A stretch of DNA of 64,000 nt, taken from contig JAEORN010000003.1 in NCBI GenBank assembly GCA_016840825.1, forward strand, positions 1 to 64,000, in the 5' to 3' direction. Position 1 is the stretch's first letter. Every line of letters starts with the position of its first letter. Below the pieces are notes generated by a model. That model did no database searches. It had not been told where the DNA came from and saw nothing but the letters and a program-made list of their open reading frames with translations. Source of the stretch: Candidatus Thorarchaeota archaeon. Lineage in GTDB: Archaea; Asgardarchaeota; Thorarchaeia; Thorarchaeales; Thorarchaeaceae. The translations under genes and the position numbers were made by a program. Shown here in pieces: positions 1 through 8,701 of the stretch.

Positions 1-190
1 TAAGTTCACTATTATCATTGATCCTAATGCTCTCTATATTTTCATACTCTTGAGCTTTGATGAACACTACTCGGGGAGATTCGTTCCTATCGGGTATCTG
101 ATCTGATATAAGTTGATGAATAGGTAGTAGTAATAGTATACTAAGTAAGAAAATTGCGACTGGATAATCCTTGAACTGATTGTTATTCAA
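1..190 (-). CDS. Partial membrane or secreted protein, N-terminus only
   Basis: The minus strand is open from the left edge of the window up to a possible TTG start at 190. It encodes a short polar stretch followed by a strongly hydrophobic helix (FLLSILLLLP) at about residues 12-24, then a polar region with many charged residues. This looks like the signal peptide or first membrane helix of a protein whose body lies outside the window. The frame stays open a little further upstream to a stop near 275 but has no ATG. The start is weak because no clear ribosome binding site precedes the TTG. It is divergent from the TPR gene that follows. Function cannot be assigned. Confidence 0.35.
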   Translation of the reverse strand, partial: MNNNQFKDYPVAIFLLSILLLLPIHQLISDQIPDRNESPRVVFIKAQEYENIESIRINDNSEL

Positions 191-308
191 TGGTACCCGC
201 CAACCATCTACTCCACGAATTGATTCCTTACGAAAGGTTGGATAAAAGTCTTGATGTGTCTGGATAGCACAAGTTTGTTAAAGCAGAGAAATAACATTGC
301 ATATCAAA

Positions 309-893
309 ATGGCAGAGGATATTGAACTACTTATACTCGAAGCAAAAAGTGCTGCATTGAAGGGTGAGCAAAATAGAGCACGTGCAATCTTTAGAAGAGT
401 CTTGAAGAGGGAACCTGATAATCTCGATGCATTGATTTCTTTTGGTGTCCTTCTGAACACCTCTCGTAAATCAGCTGAGCAGGGCATGAAGTATCTAGCA
501 CGAGCGGTCAAACTAGACCCATCAAATGGTCTTGCGTGGGCATATCTTGGAGAATCACTAATTCTCCTGGATCAATATGATAGAGCTGAAGAATATATCA
601 AGCGAGCAACAAAACTCAATCCTGAGAATGCGAGAAACTGGCATCGATTGGGGAATGTATTGGAGAAGAAGAACCAAGACGAGGATGCTATCGAGATGAT
701 TCGAAAGTCCCTTGATATTGATGATACAGAGGAAACTGCTTGGATATCATTGGGACGAGTCTATGTCAAACTAAAGCGGTACGAGGAGGCATATGATGCA
801 TTCTTCTATGCCCTCAAACTCGACCCTGAGAACACATATGTAAAGGATTCTTTGGCCAGAGTTGAAGGCCTTCTTCAGAAAAGTGAGGGCTAG
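309..893 (+). CDS. Tetratricopeptide repeat (TPR) protein
   Basis: This soluble protein of about 194 residues is made almost wholly of TPR units. At least four 34-residue units are visible, with the usual pattern of small/aromatic positions and a closing 'LDP/LNP-N/S' turn (KLDPSNGLAWAYLGESL, KLNPENARNWHRLGNVL, KLDPENTYVKDSL). TPR arrays form a right-handed superhelix that binds peptides or partner proteins. There is no signal peptide and no catalytic motif, so a scaffold or adaptor role in the cytoplasm is the only safe inference. An in-frame TTG at 297 would add four residues; I prefer the ATG at 309, although neither has a clear ribosome binding site. A gene with the same architecture lies at 44248. 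Confidence 0.8.
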   Translation: MAEDIELLILEAKSAALKGEQNRARAIFRRVLKREPDNLDALISFGVLLNTSRKSAEQGMKYLARAVKLDPSNGLAWAYLGESLILLDQYDRAEEYIKRATKLNPENARNWHRLGNVLEKKNQDEDAIEMIRKSLDIDDTEETAWISLGRVYVKLKRYEEAYDAFFYALKLDPENTYVKDSLARVEGLLQKSEG

Positions 894-936
894 GATTTAT
901 CTTCAATAGAGTCTAGAACACACCCGGGAGATTTCA

Positions 937-1398
937 TTGGTTGATAGATATGTAGAGATAACCCAATATGATTTTGAGAAGGCTTTGAAGAAGTACAAAC
1001 CAATTCTAATCAGGCCACCCGGTGTTTTCGAAGCGGTATACAAGATATCCTTTCTGAATAAGATGTCAATCTGGGTCTACTCTACCATAGACAAGAATAC
1101 AGGGATTTCAAGAGAGAAAGGAAGCGATGCGATAAGAGTTGTACTCATGTATGATGACCGCAAAATAGTGGAAACTGCACCAAAGACTTTGAGAACGACC
1201 AACTGGGATGATAATGTGAGAGCCAAGATGGATGAGCTCATTGAGATGATCACTGATTATGTTGATCCCAGTGGACATCCATTGATAAAGAAACCAAAGA
1301 AAGATGGAAAAGGTTCATTCTATGGTTGTGCACTCTATCCAGAGTGTAAGTATATCTACAAAGGGGAAAAACCTCTAGACCAATTATACCTCGACTAG
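937..1398 (+). CDS. Small protein with degenerate topoisomerase-type zinc finger
   Basis: This is a 153-residue protein. The TTG start is supported by a GGGAG six bases upstream. Residues 1-105 are an unrecognised alpha/beta domain. Residues about 110-145 resemble the C4 zinc finger of type IA topoisomerases, ending in FYGCALYPECKYI, which matches the second half (GCxxYPxC) of that finger. The first Cys pair expected near 'GHPLIKK' is replaced by Gly-His, so normal four-Cys zinc binding seems lost or altered. Such fingers bind single-stranded DNA in topoisomerases, so a nucleic-acid role is possible but not shown. It converges with the membrane protein at 1409, ten bases away. Confidence 0.6.
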   Translation: MVDRYVEITQYDFEKALKKYKPILIRPPGVFEAVYKISFLNKMSIWVYSTIDKNTGISREKGSDAIRVVLMYDDRKIVETAPKTLRTTNWDDNVRAKMDELIEMITDYVDPSGHPLIKKPKKDGKGSFYGCALYPECKYIYKGEKPLDQLYLD

Positions 1399-1408
1399 TG
1401 TTAGGCAC

Positions 1409-1771
1409 TCACCATGCAGGAGGCCTAAAAGATTCTGGTTCTGATTTTTTGAGCGCGACTCTTTCAGCCAAACTTGTAATCGAAAGTAGAAGTAAGATAG
1501 CTGCAGATGGAACTAGAGCCATAAGGGTGGCCCAATACACCATTCCATCTGAAGGTGAGATTGCGCCATCCCAAGGGTCAACAGTGATATAATGAATATA
1601 CGCATTATAGGATGAGAAGAAGAAACCCACAGTTAAACCAAACCAGAGCAGTAGTACGAAATTTGAAAGGAACATATCGCCTTCTAGCCGTTGTTTTCGT
1701 AGCTCCTTGAAATAGATGACGAAAGTAATGATACCGCCAATTACAATCTGCGGAGTAAGTATGACTAACAT
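1409..1771 (-). CDS. Small membrane protein with three predicted helices
   Basis: This 120-residue protein starts at an ATG preceded by GGTGGGG. It has three hydrophobic segments: about residues 3-21 (LVILTPQIVIGGIITFVIYF), 37-58 and 78-99, with a basic loop (KELRKQRLEGD) between the first two. The tail is short and Pro-rich. No family is recognised. The overlapping plus-strand reading frame at 1398-1592 has low-complexity composition and no support, so I take this strand as the coding one. It may be an integral membrane accessory protein; nothing nearby suggests a specific partner. Confidence 0.6.
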   Translation of the reverse strand: MLVILTPQIVIGGIITFVIYFKELRKQRLEGDMFLSNFVLLLWFGLTVGFFFSSYNAYIHYITVDPWDGAISPSDGMVYWATLMALVPSAAILLLLSITSLAERVALKKSEPESFRPPAW

Positions 1772-1898
1772 ATCCCCACCAATGGAATACTATGGATACA
1801 GAACCAGAAGAAGATTCCTTTCCAAGAAATAGAAGACTTACCTACCCCCAAAAGGCTATATCGCGGCAGGATAAGAACGATTATACTGGTGAAGGATA

Positions 1899-2627
1899 GT
1901 GAATGGAGAAATCAAAGCAGAGAGGAACGATTCAATCCTGACGATAACGATTTCGCGACCTGAAAAACTAAATAGTGTAACCGCTGAGATGCTTGATGAT
2001 TTTGCAGAAAAGGTGTCCAAGTTCATAAATGATTCTGAAATCAGGGCCATCATTTTCACTGGTGAGGGACAGAAGGCATTTAGTGCCGGATTTGACCTCA
2101 AGATGATAACTGGACTTGATAAGGAAGAGAAATTCGACTTCTTCAAAAAGCTAGAGAAAATAATTCGAATGATCAGGCAGGCTAGGCATTGCATTACAAT
2201 TGCCGCTGTAAATGGTTATGCGATCGGATTTGGAGCTATGGTTTCTGGTGCTTGCGATTTTAGATTCTTCTCAGAGAACGCAGCCTTTCGACTTCCAGAG
2301 ATTGATGTTGGAGTATTCCCAGGAGCAGGAGCGGCATCCAATTTGCTTCATCTAGTTGGTCCTTCTCATGCAAAGGACATTCTCTTGTCTGGAAGATCAG
2401 TTCCTGCAGATGAGTGTCTAAGGATTGGTCTCGCTGATAGAGTCCTGTCTCCAGAAGAATTAATGCCTGCAGTATTGGAATATGCTGAGGAACTTATCAA
2501 AAAAGATCGTTCAATATTGCTTAGGACCAAGAGTCTAGTAGATGCCATGACGGGAAGAACTGTTGGCGGAGCAGATGAAACGGAATCTACCTATCTTGAA
2601 GAATGGCTCAATGAGATGAAACAGTAA
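1899..2627 (+). CDS. Enoyl-CoA hydratase/isomerase (crotonase) family protein
   Basis: This 242-residue protein has the usual crotonase length. It starts at GTG 1899 behind a GAAGGA. The oxyanion-hole segments are present (FSAGFDLKMI at residues 61-70 and NGYAIGFGAM at 105-114), and a catalytic-type Glu lies in LPEIDVGVFPGAG (E134). The position matching the first catalytic Glu of enoyl-CoA hydratases (GGxE) is Met (M114). Known family members lacking that residue act as isomerases or have other CoA-thioester chemistry, so classical hydratase activity is doubtful. It acts on acyl-CoA in the cytoplasm. No other beta-oxidation genes are adjacent, and the lone acyl-CoA synthetase subunit is 52 kb away. 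Confidence 0.85.
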   Translation: MNGEIKAERNDSILTITISRPEKLNSVTAEMLDDFAEKVSKFINDSEIRAIIFTGEGQKAFSAGFDLKMITGLDKEEKFDFFKKLEKIIRMIRQARHCITIAAVNGYAIGFGAMVSGACDFRFFSENAAFRLPEIDVGVFPGAGAASNLLHLVGPSHAKDILLSGRSVPADECLRIGLADRVLSPEELMPAVLEYAEELIKKDRSILLRTKSLVDAMTGRTVGGADETESTYLEEWLNEMKQ

Positions 2628-2692
2628 TTTAACTCGATTTCTTGAAAACCGCAAAATACTCATGGAGTTTTGCATATTATTTTGCGATTAGT

Positions 2693-3970
2693 ATGTGCGA
2701 TACCATAGTAGCTCTAGGCAAGTCAACTGACAATGGAAAGGTACTCTTTGGAAAGAATAGTGACAGACCACCAAATGAAGCTCAGGTTGTGGAGTATCAT
2801 CCATCTGCAGATTGGGATACTGAAATTCTCAAGTGCACACATATTGAGATTCCACAAGTAAAGCACACTCATGCTGTCGTCTTATCAAGACCATTCTGGA
2901 TTTGGGGTGCAGAGATGGGAGCGAATGAGTATGGTGTCGTCATTGGTAATGAGGCTGTCTTCTCAAAGGAAGAAGTACCAGAAACCGGACTGCTGGGAAT
3001 GGATCTACTTAGATTAGGATTGGAACGTGGGAAGAATGCACATGAATCATTAGATGTCATCACAGAGCTACTTGAAAAATATGGGCAGGGAGGAGTCTGT
3101 GAACTCAATGGTGTTCTAACATATCATAACAGCTTCATCATCGCAGATGGTATGGAAGCATGGGTGTTAGAAACATCACAACGTCGTTGGGTTGCAGAGC
3201 GAGTGGAGGATGTTCGATCTATCTCAAACGGCTACACAATCGAAAGTGATTGGGATCTGGGATCAGTGGATCTAGTGGAGTTTGCTCTAGAACAAGGATG
3301 GGCTGAAGACAAGGAGTCATTCTCGTTCGCACGAGCCTATGAAAATGAGATGATGAACTACATCACAGGATGCACCTTCAGGCAATCGAATACTTCTGAG
3401 TATTTAGAACATAAGAAGGGAAAAATCGATTTTATTGACATCGCAACTATTCTGCGAAGCCATCCAGTCGATTGGAGACCTTGGATGTACGAGAATCCTC
3501 CAATTTGTCAGCATACATCACATCAAGGAAGAGATTCATCTGCAGGAAGTCAGATTTCAGAGTTAGGCGATGATCCTATTCATTGGTTTACAGGCTCATC
3601 AAATCCCTGCTTCAGCATCCACATGCCATTTACCTTTAGAGATCCCCATATCTACAAAGAGTGGGATATAGCTTCAGAGAAATTCTCAGAGAACTCCTTC
3701 TGGTGGAGAAGGGAACGCGTGAATCGGTTGCTGTCAAAGAAGAATCCAGATAGTATGAGTGACATTCACAAGTATGTTGAGAATATTCAACAGACGATCT
3801 ATGAACAAGCGCACTCCATGTTTGATAAAGACGCATTTCAACAATCATTGAAGGACTTTGAAGAATTCCTGAAAGAAATGGCAGTTAAGTCACAAGATGA
3901 TTCCGAGGTCTCAAAAGATTATCTAGATTACCTAGCGCAGATAAACAAAGAAGCAGAGATCGATTCATAG
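2693..3970 (+). CDS. Secernin-like Ntn hydrolase, peptidase family C69
   Basis: The start is set by the chemistry: an upstream TTG at 2642 would add 17 residues, but ATG 2693 gives MCDTIVALGKSTDNG, placing the nucleophile Cys at residue 2 as in secernins and C69 dipeptidases, where it becomes the N-terminal residue. Further secernin-like blocks follow: FGKNSDRPPNEAQ, VVLSRPFWIWGAEMGANEYG, GLLGMDLLRLGLERG, LLEKYGQGG and YHNSFIIADGMEAWVLET. The C-terminal third carries FTGSSNPCFS. An AT-rich TATA-like stretch lies 15-25 bases upstream, which would fit a leaderless transcript. Family members are dipeptidases or, for secernins, poorly defined hydrolases; the substrate is not predictable. Length (425 residues) matches eukaryotic secernins. 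It converges with the ADP-ribosylglycohydrolase gene, four bases away. Confidence 0.88.
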   Translation: MCDTIVALGKSTDNGKVLFGKNSDRPPNEAQVVEYHPSADWDTEILKCTHIEIPQVKHTHAVVLSRPFWIWGAEMGANEYGVVIGNEAVFSKEEVPETGLLGMDLLRLGLERGKNAHESLDVITELLEKYGQGGVCELNGVLTYHNSFIIADGMEAWVLETSQRRWVAERVEDVRSISNGYTIESDWDLGSVDLVEFALEQGWAEDKESFSFARAYENEMMNYITGCTFRQSNTSEYLEHKKGKIDFIDIATILRSHPVDWRPWMYENPPICQHTSHQGRDSSAGSQISELGDDPIHWFTGSSNPCFSIHMPFTFRDPHIYKEWDIASEKFSENSFWWRRERVNRLLSKKNPDSMSDIHKYVENIQQTIYEQAHSMFDKDAFQQSLKDFEEFLKEMAVKSQDDSEVSKDYLDYLAQINKEAEIDS

Positions 3971-3974
3971 CGAA

Positions 3975-4928
3975 TCAAATCTGCTCTAGTTTCTTTTGCA
4001 ATTGATGCAAACCATTTGCCAAATCAAATAGAAGGACCCTATTCTCAATTCCTTCAATCCATCCAGAAGGAATGGCATCTATTCCCAATCGAGTGCCAGC
4101 TATCGCACCAGCTATGCATGCTTTCGTATCAGTATCACCACCTGAATTGGCAGCCTCGAGAATACAATCCCTAAAAGAATCAGGATGTTTCATGTTTGCA
4201 TAGATAGCTCCTGCAACCGCTTCCTCAGCGACCCAACCTTTTCCTAGCAGTTCATGAGCTTCCTGTTGGTCATCGGTTTCCAATGCTTGTTGAACCGTCT
4301 GTAGGTGATTGGAAAATTCCTGACTAATGAGGGCACTCCTCGTAATCAAATCCTCAACCAATTCAGCACAATCAGTACCATCAAGAGACCGTGCTACAAG
4401 AAATGCTGTAGCAAATGAACCTGCAGTTGCACAATCGTGTCCATGGGTCATCTTTGAAATGCGAGAAGACATGTTAGTAAGTGCATCAAGTGCATGATGA
4501 TATGCTAAACCTATGGGAGCTGCCCTCATAGCTGTGCCACAACCTTTTGAATCATTCATTCCAGATTCTGACCAGTGTATACCCGATTTAAGATGTTGAA
4601 CTCCCATCATACAGGTACTCCCTGGAGACCTTGAACTACTCGTATTTGCCATCCAATCAACGAATTCCTTCGTCATACTCTCCATAATGGTCTTGGTTCC
4701 ATAGTCCTTCGCATTCAGAAGGCCTTGAGCCACTGCAATAGACATCTCTGTATCATCGGTATACGAACCAGGTCGAAGCCCTCTGAAGGGATTGAACGAT
4801 TCAACACCATTCGGAGGCCATCGGTTACGAATCTCATCAAATGAGAGAAACTCTGTCGGTGCACCTATAGCATCTCCTACAGCAAGGCCAAGCATGCATC
4901 CTTCATATCGAGGTCTCTTGCCACTCAT
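3975..4928 (-). CDS. ADP-ribosylglycohydrolase (DraG/ARH) family protein
   Basis: This 317-residue protein begins at ATG 4928 (MSGKRPRYEGCMLGLAVGDAIG). A longer frame to 4982 would add an unlikely hydrophobic leader. All metal-site motifs of the family are present: GLAVGDAIGAPTEF near the N-terminus, SYTDDTEM (Asp-Asp-Thr ligands), GCGTAMRAAPIG in the middle, and SGGDTDTKACIAGAIAG near the C-terminus. The family removes ADP-ribose from proteins or small molecules using two Mg ions, and the intact ligand set suggests activity. Whether it acts on Arg-linked ADP-ribose, O-acetyl-ADP-ribose or another conjugate is not visible. No ADP-ribosyltransferase is nearby. Confidence 0.88.
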   Translation of the reverse strand: MSGKRPRYEGCMLGLAVGDAIGAPTEFLSFDEIRNRWPPNGVESFNPFRGLRPGSYTDDTEMSIAVAQGLLNAKDYGTKTIMESMTKEFVDWMANTSSSRSPGSTCMMGVQHLKSGIHWSESGMNDSKGCGTAMRAAPIGLAYHHALDALTNMSSRISKMTHGHDCATAGSFATAFLVARSLDGTDCAELVEDLITRSALISQEFSNHLQTVQQALETDDQQEAHELLGKGWVAEEAVAGAIYANMKHPDSFRDCILEAANSGGDTDTKACIAGAIAGTRLGIDAIPSGWIEGIENRVLLFDLANGLHQLQKKLEQI

Positions 4929-5039
4929 TTTATTACACTTCACGTTTAAGGACACACACACCACAATATAGACCTTGACCACTCGGTTTATGTAGGAGAT
5001 ATGCTCTCGTAGGTGACCTCTAAGACGAGGATTGATATT

Positions 5040-6011
5040 ATGGCCAAGAAGGCAGTCATTGCAATTGGAGGAAATTCACTCATCAAGGACAAAGACCACA
5101 AGACTGTTCCAGACCAGTTTGCGGCAACAGCTGAAACCTGCAAGCATATTTCGGATATGATTGAGGAAGGTTGGGACGTGGTCATTACCTCTGGAAATGG
5201 TCCACAGGTGGGATTCATTCTCAGACGATCTGAGCTTGCAGCACATGAGCTTCACGAGGTTCCATTGGATTATTGTGGGGCTGACACTCAAGGTGCGATT
5301 GGTTATATGATCCAGCGAGCAATGTACAATGAATTTTCTAAGAGAGGAATTCAGAAGGAAGTAGCAAGCATAGTCACACAAGTTCTTGTGGATAAAGAGG
5401 ATCCAGCATTCCAGAATCCAAACAAGCCAATTGGATCTTTTATGGATGAGCACGATGCAAAACGCAGAGAGAAAGAAGAACACTGGAGCATAAAGGAAGA
5501 CTCTGGCAGAGGATGGCGCAGAGTGGTACCATCTCCAATTCCAAAACATATCATTGAATTAGAATCGATAAGGACTCTGAACCGGTTGGGCACCATCGTT
5601 TACGCAGTTGGAGGAGGAGGAATTCCTGTCATCAAGAATAAGAACGGCGAGTTAGAGGGAATAGCCGCTGTTATAGACAAAGATAGAGCTTCAAGCCTAC
5701 TTGCTAACGGTCTAAATGCAGATCTTCTGTTGATCTCAACTGCTGTAGAACAGGTCTATCTGAACTTCGGAAAGCCAAACCAAGAGGCTATTCTGAAAAT
5801 GGACCACATCAAGGCACAGCAGTATATGGAGCAGGGACATTTCGCTGCAGGAAGCATGTTACCCAAGATTGAGGCATGTATCGACTTCATCAAGCGAGGC
5901 GGAAAGCAGGCAATCATCACCAATCCTGAGAACATCACTCGTGCTCTCCGAGGTGAAACCGGTACGACCATCGTCCAAGGGTTCGCTGTTCCACCTCCGC
6001 CACCGGGGTAA
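5040..6011 (+). CDS. arcC: Carbamate kinase
   Basis: This 323-residue amino-acid-kinase-fold protein starts at ATG 5040 behind a GAGG (a frame open to 5013 adds nine residues). Family signatures are clear: AVIAIGGNSLI at the N-terminus, TSGNGPQVGFILRRSE (substrate loop), DYCGADTQGAIGYMIQ, VGGGGIPVI and AVIDKDRASSLLA (nucleotide site), and GSMLPKIEACIDFI. It catalyses reversible phosphate transfer between carbamoyl phosphate and ADP, making ATP during arginine, agmatine or allantoin fermentation, or making carbamoyl phosphate. It ends in an unusual run of five prolines. No deiminase or transcarbamylase gene is adjacent, so the pathway here is open. Confidence 0.93.
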   Translation: MAKKAVIAIGGNSLIKDKDHKTVPDQFAATAETCKHISDMIEEGWDVVITSGNGPQVGFILRRSELAAHELHEVPLDYCGADTQGAIGYMIQRAMYNEFSKRGIQKEVASIVTQVLVDKEDPAFQNPNKPIGSFMDEHDAKRREKEEHWSIKEDSGRGWRRVVPSPIPKHIIELESIRTLNRLGTIVYAVGGGGIPVIKNKNGELEGIAAVIDKDRASSLLANGLNADLLLISTAVEQVYLNFGKPNQEAILKMDHIKAQQYMEQGHFAAGSMLPKIEACIDFIKRGGKQAIITNPENITRALRGETGTTIVQGFAVPPPPPG

Positions 6012-6151
6012 CATCCATTTCAATAGAAAGCGTATCTATCTCGGATATACACCTCATTGGAAGAATTTTGAAGCATTATAAAGCATTTTGCGGATTTTGG
6101 GGTCCTAACAGACCTCAACTCCATTTATATTTTGAACTATTGTTAACTGTC

Positions 6152-6160
6152 CTTATATAG
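6152..6160 (+). promoter_or_regulatory. TATA-like box ahead of the toroid/ATP-grasp cluster
   Basis: CTTATATAG is a good archaeal TATA candidate in the 281-base gap before the first toroid gene. A second AT stretch (TTTATATTTT) lies about 25 bases further upstream. Transcription would begin near 6180, leaving a leader of roughly 110 bases that contains the hairpin at 6186-6201. Motif match only. Confidence 0.4.
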
Positions 6161-6185
6161 AAAGTGATGTGCTCCTTACTTGTTT

Positions 6186-6201
6186 CGCAGTTTTTACTGC
6201 G
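6186..6201 (+). other. Hairpin in the leader of the toroid gene
   Basis: CGCAGT-TTTT-ACTGCG forms a perfect six-pair stem with a four-base loop, within about 10 bases of the inferred transcription start. It is not followed by a T-run, so it is unlikely to be a terminator. It may protect the 5' end or bind a regulator. The rest of the 6012-6292 gap shows no gene. Confidence 0.35.
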
Positions 6202-6292
6202 CCACAACCAAACTTTCCTTTCGAATATGCACGTTTGCCACAGGCACTAGCATTTGCCAATTAGAGGACATATTCGATTGGATCCTTAAGAG

Positions 6293-8680
6293 GTGTTTAC
6301 GATTCAATTATCCATTCAAAAAAGAGCTACCCTTTCAATCATCGGATTACTAGTCCTTTTATCAGTACCATTATTTGTTTCCTCCAATCAAATAGGACCA
6401 AGCTCAGTGGAAGCAAGTAATAGATTCTTACCAGCGGATTCCATAGAGTATGGTCCGACATCCTTTGCAGAATCTGTGTATGACTCTAAAACGCGATCCT
6501 TTATGGATGCCACTAGGTCTATTTCTGATAATAATGCCTCAAATGTTGAACTGATTTATTTCCGTTTATCAACTCTTAAGATACTTGATCCTTCATTATC
6601 AAATTTAACCTCTGAACTAAAGAATCACTTAATTTCGCAACTCCTTTCTTTCCAGCGGAACACTGGAGGATTTGGCCACTGGCATGATGATAGGAGTAGC
6701 GTGTCCTCAACCCATATGGCATTGCAATCTCTTGTTTGGTTAGGCTACACTGGGATAAATTCCACTCTCGTAAAATCATACCTTGATAGACTTCAGAACA
6801 GCCTGACGAATGGATACAACTCATACTTACTAGATACTGATAGTGATGTACACTCAACATTTCTTGCTATTGCGTCATACCAGCTGATCGGCGAAACCCC
6901 AAGCAACGTAGCGGCCGTTTCAGACTACCTGATAAGGGCTCAGAATCCCGATGGCGGATTTGGATTGCAGACTAACAACCAAAAGAACATCTATTGGACA
7001 TCTAAAGTCACAGTAACTCAGGATGCCATTCTGGGACTTGATATGCTGGGCAGTGTTGCAGATGACCCGGGAGCGGCACTTGATTTCGTTCGGGGAATGC
7101 AATTGCTTTCAGACGGAGGATATGCTAATGATCTCGTTACCATTAGTTCTTCTTCATCATATTCAGCAGCCGCCCTGGATACCATCAATTTCTTCGCAGA
7201 CTCACCAGTAAATGCCACTTCAGCTGCTGAATACTTGTATTCACTAGAGAATCCTGATGGAAGCTTCAGATTGACACCTACAAGTGCTGAGGGATCCCTA
7301 AAGGGTACATACTTCAGTGTCAAGGCACTCTCGGACCTAGGAAAGAATCCGACAAGTATCCTGGATACCATCTATTATCTCTTGCATTTACCAATAGTAG
7401 ATGGATTTGGAGGTACACCCGGAGAAGATCCATCACTTAGAGAAACGTTTGATGCGGTATATGCCTACTCGCTAATGGGAAATGTCCCTGATAACCTGCA
7501 GGGAATCATAGATTATGTTTCATCTTATCGTAACCCAGATGGAGGCTATGGTATTTCTGGTTCCTTCACTGAAAGCACATTAAGAGCTGTAGAGATCTAC
7601 AATCTCTTGGGAGTTGCATTCCCAGATTCTTCAACAACTATTAGCTTTCTCAAATCACTCCAACTCCCTAATGGGGGATTTGTGAAATCATCAATTGATT
7701 CAACAGCATATATCGTATCTACATACCGTGCAATCCGAGCTTTAGAATTGCTAGGAGATCAACCAAATGATGTTCCAAAGGCAATATCATTTATCCAAGG
7801 TATTCAAAATGGAGATGGAGGATATGGAGGATACCTTGGCGATACCAGCGATGTGACCAACACATATCGGGCCATAAGTGCTCTAAGCATTCTTTCTGCA
7901 ATGCCCACAGATACCAGTGAGGCAATTTCGTTCCTCCAGAATAGCCAGAATCCCGATGGAGGTTTCAGAAGGAGTGTTCTTGATACAGCCCTACCCAATA
8001 ATATCTCAAATACTATCTATACATACTCGGCAATGCGCGCAATGGAGATTATGGGGGTAAATCCTCTCAACCTATCTGGAGTCTACAACTTTATTCAAAC
8101 GGTGAAGAATTTCGATGGAGGCTATGCAGAGCACCCAGAATTTACATCGGACATTTCCTATACATTCGTTTCATTGTACATACTGCGGAATTTTCATTTG
8201 TTCTCAGGGTTTGGGATGAGCATCCCTGATAATCTGAACTCACCACGATCACAGTACGAGAACTTCACATTTTCCATTGCTGGATATATGGGAGGTTTCA
8301 CATATAATATTACAAATACGAATGCTTCAAACTCCGTCGTGGGGGTATCACCAACTTCAGGACCAATAGTGGCGAATACATCAGACCTAGTGAATGGAAC
8401 ATACATATTTGAAATCACTGTAGAAGATGGTACTGGAGCTATAATATCGACACAATTCGAGGTCTTGATTGATAGGAGTCCTCAAACATCAACAACTACA
8501 ACCCAAACATCTTCCAGCACCCAGACCTCTACAAATACAGGCACAGATTCAAACACCAACCAAACGGATTCTACTGGCATACCTCCAAGTCCTCTAGATC
8601 CAAGTATGATCTTCATCATGCTTGGAGCAGTTTCTGCAATTGTGGGCATAGGTGCGATATCATACCTGAGACGAAAATAG
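6293..8680 (+). CDS. Secreted prenyltransferase/squalene-cyclase-like toroid protein with C-terminal membrane anchor
   Basis: This 795-residue protein starts at GTG 6293; an in-frame stop lies just upstream. A signal peptide covers residues 1-35. Residues about 95-640 are repeats of the alpha/alpha-toroid type, each centred on a D/N-GG-F/Y-G motif (NTGGFGHW, NPDGGFGLQ, NPDGGYGIS, NGDGGYGGY, NPDGGFRRS, NFDGGYAEH). An Ig/cadherin-like domain follows (about 650-725), then a Thr/Ser-rich linker and a membrane helix (FIMLGAVSAIVGIGAISY) with a short basic tail. This topology puts the toroid outside the cell. The DxDD acid of squalene cyclases and the zinc ligands of protein prenyltransferases are not evident, so a binding rather than catalytic role is likelier. 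It is followed after 21 bases by the related giant protein, probably in one transcript. Confidence 0.8.
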   Translation: MFTIQLSIQKRATLSIIGLLVLLSVPLFVSSNQIGPSSVEASNRFLPADSIEYGPTSFAESVYDSKTRSFMDATRSISDNNASNVELIYFRLSTLKILDPSLSNLTSELKNHLISQLLSFQRNTGGFGHWHDDRSSVSSTHMALQSLVWLGYTGINSTLVKSYLDRLQNSLTNGYNSYLLDTDSDVHSTFLAIASYQLIGETPSNVAAVSDYLIRAQNPDGGFGLQTNNQKNIYWTSKVTVTQDAILGLDMLGSVADDPGAALDFVRGMQLLSDGGYANDLVTISSSSSYSAAALDTINFFADSPVNATSAAEYLYSLENPDGSFRLTPTSAEGSLKGTYFSVKALSDLGKNPTSILDTIYYLLHLPIVDGFGGTPGEDPSLRETFDAVYAYSLMGNVPDNLQGIIDYVSSYRNPDGGYGISGSFTESTLRAVEIYNLLGVAFPDSSTTISFLKSLQLPNGGFVKSSIDSTAYIVSTYRAIRALELLGDQPNDVPKAISFIQGIQNGDGGYGGYLGDTSDVTNTYRAISALSILSAMPTDTSEAISFLQNSQNPDGGFRRSVLDTALPNNISNTIYTYSAMRAMEIMGVNPLNLSGVYNFIQTVKNFDGGYAEHPEFTSDISYTFVSLYILRNFHLFSGFGMSIPDNLNSPRSQYENFTFSIAGYMGGFTYNITNTNASNSVVGVSPTSGPIVANTSDLVNGTYIFEITVEDGTGAIISTQFEVLIDRSPQTSTTTTQTSSSTQTSTNTGTDSNTNQTDSTGIPPSPLDPSMIFIMLGAVSAIVGIGAISYLRRK

Positions 8681-8701
8681 AACTAGATGGAGGTAAGGAA
8701 G

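Noticed and set aside
1398..1592. Plus-strand reading frame opposite the small membrane protein
   Set aside because: It has no recognisable composition or family, and the opposite strand encodes a convincing three-helix membrane protein with a ribosome binding site.
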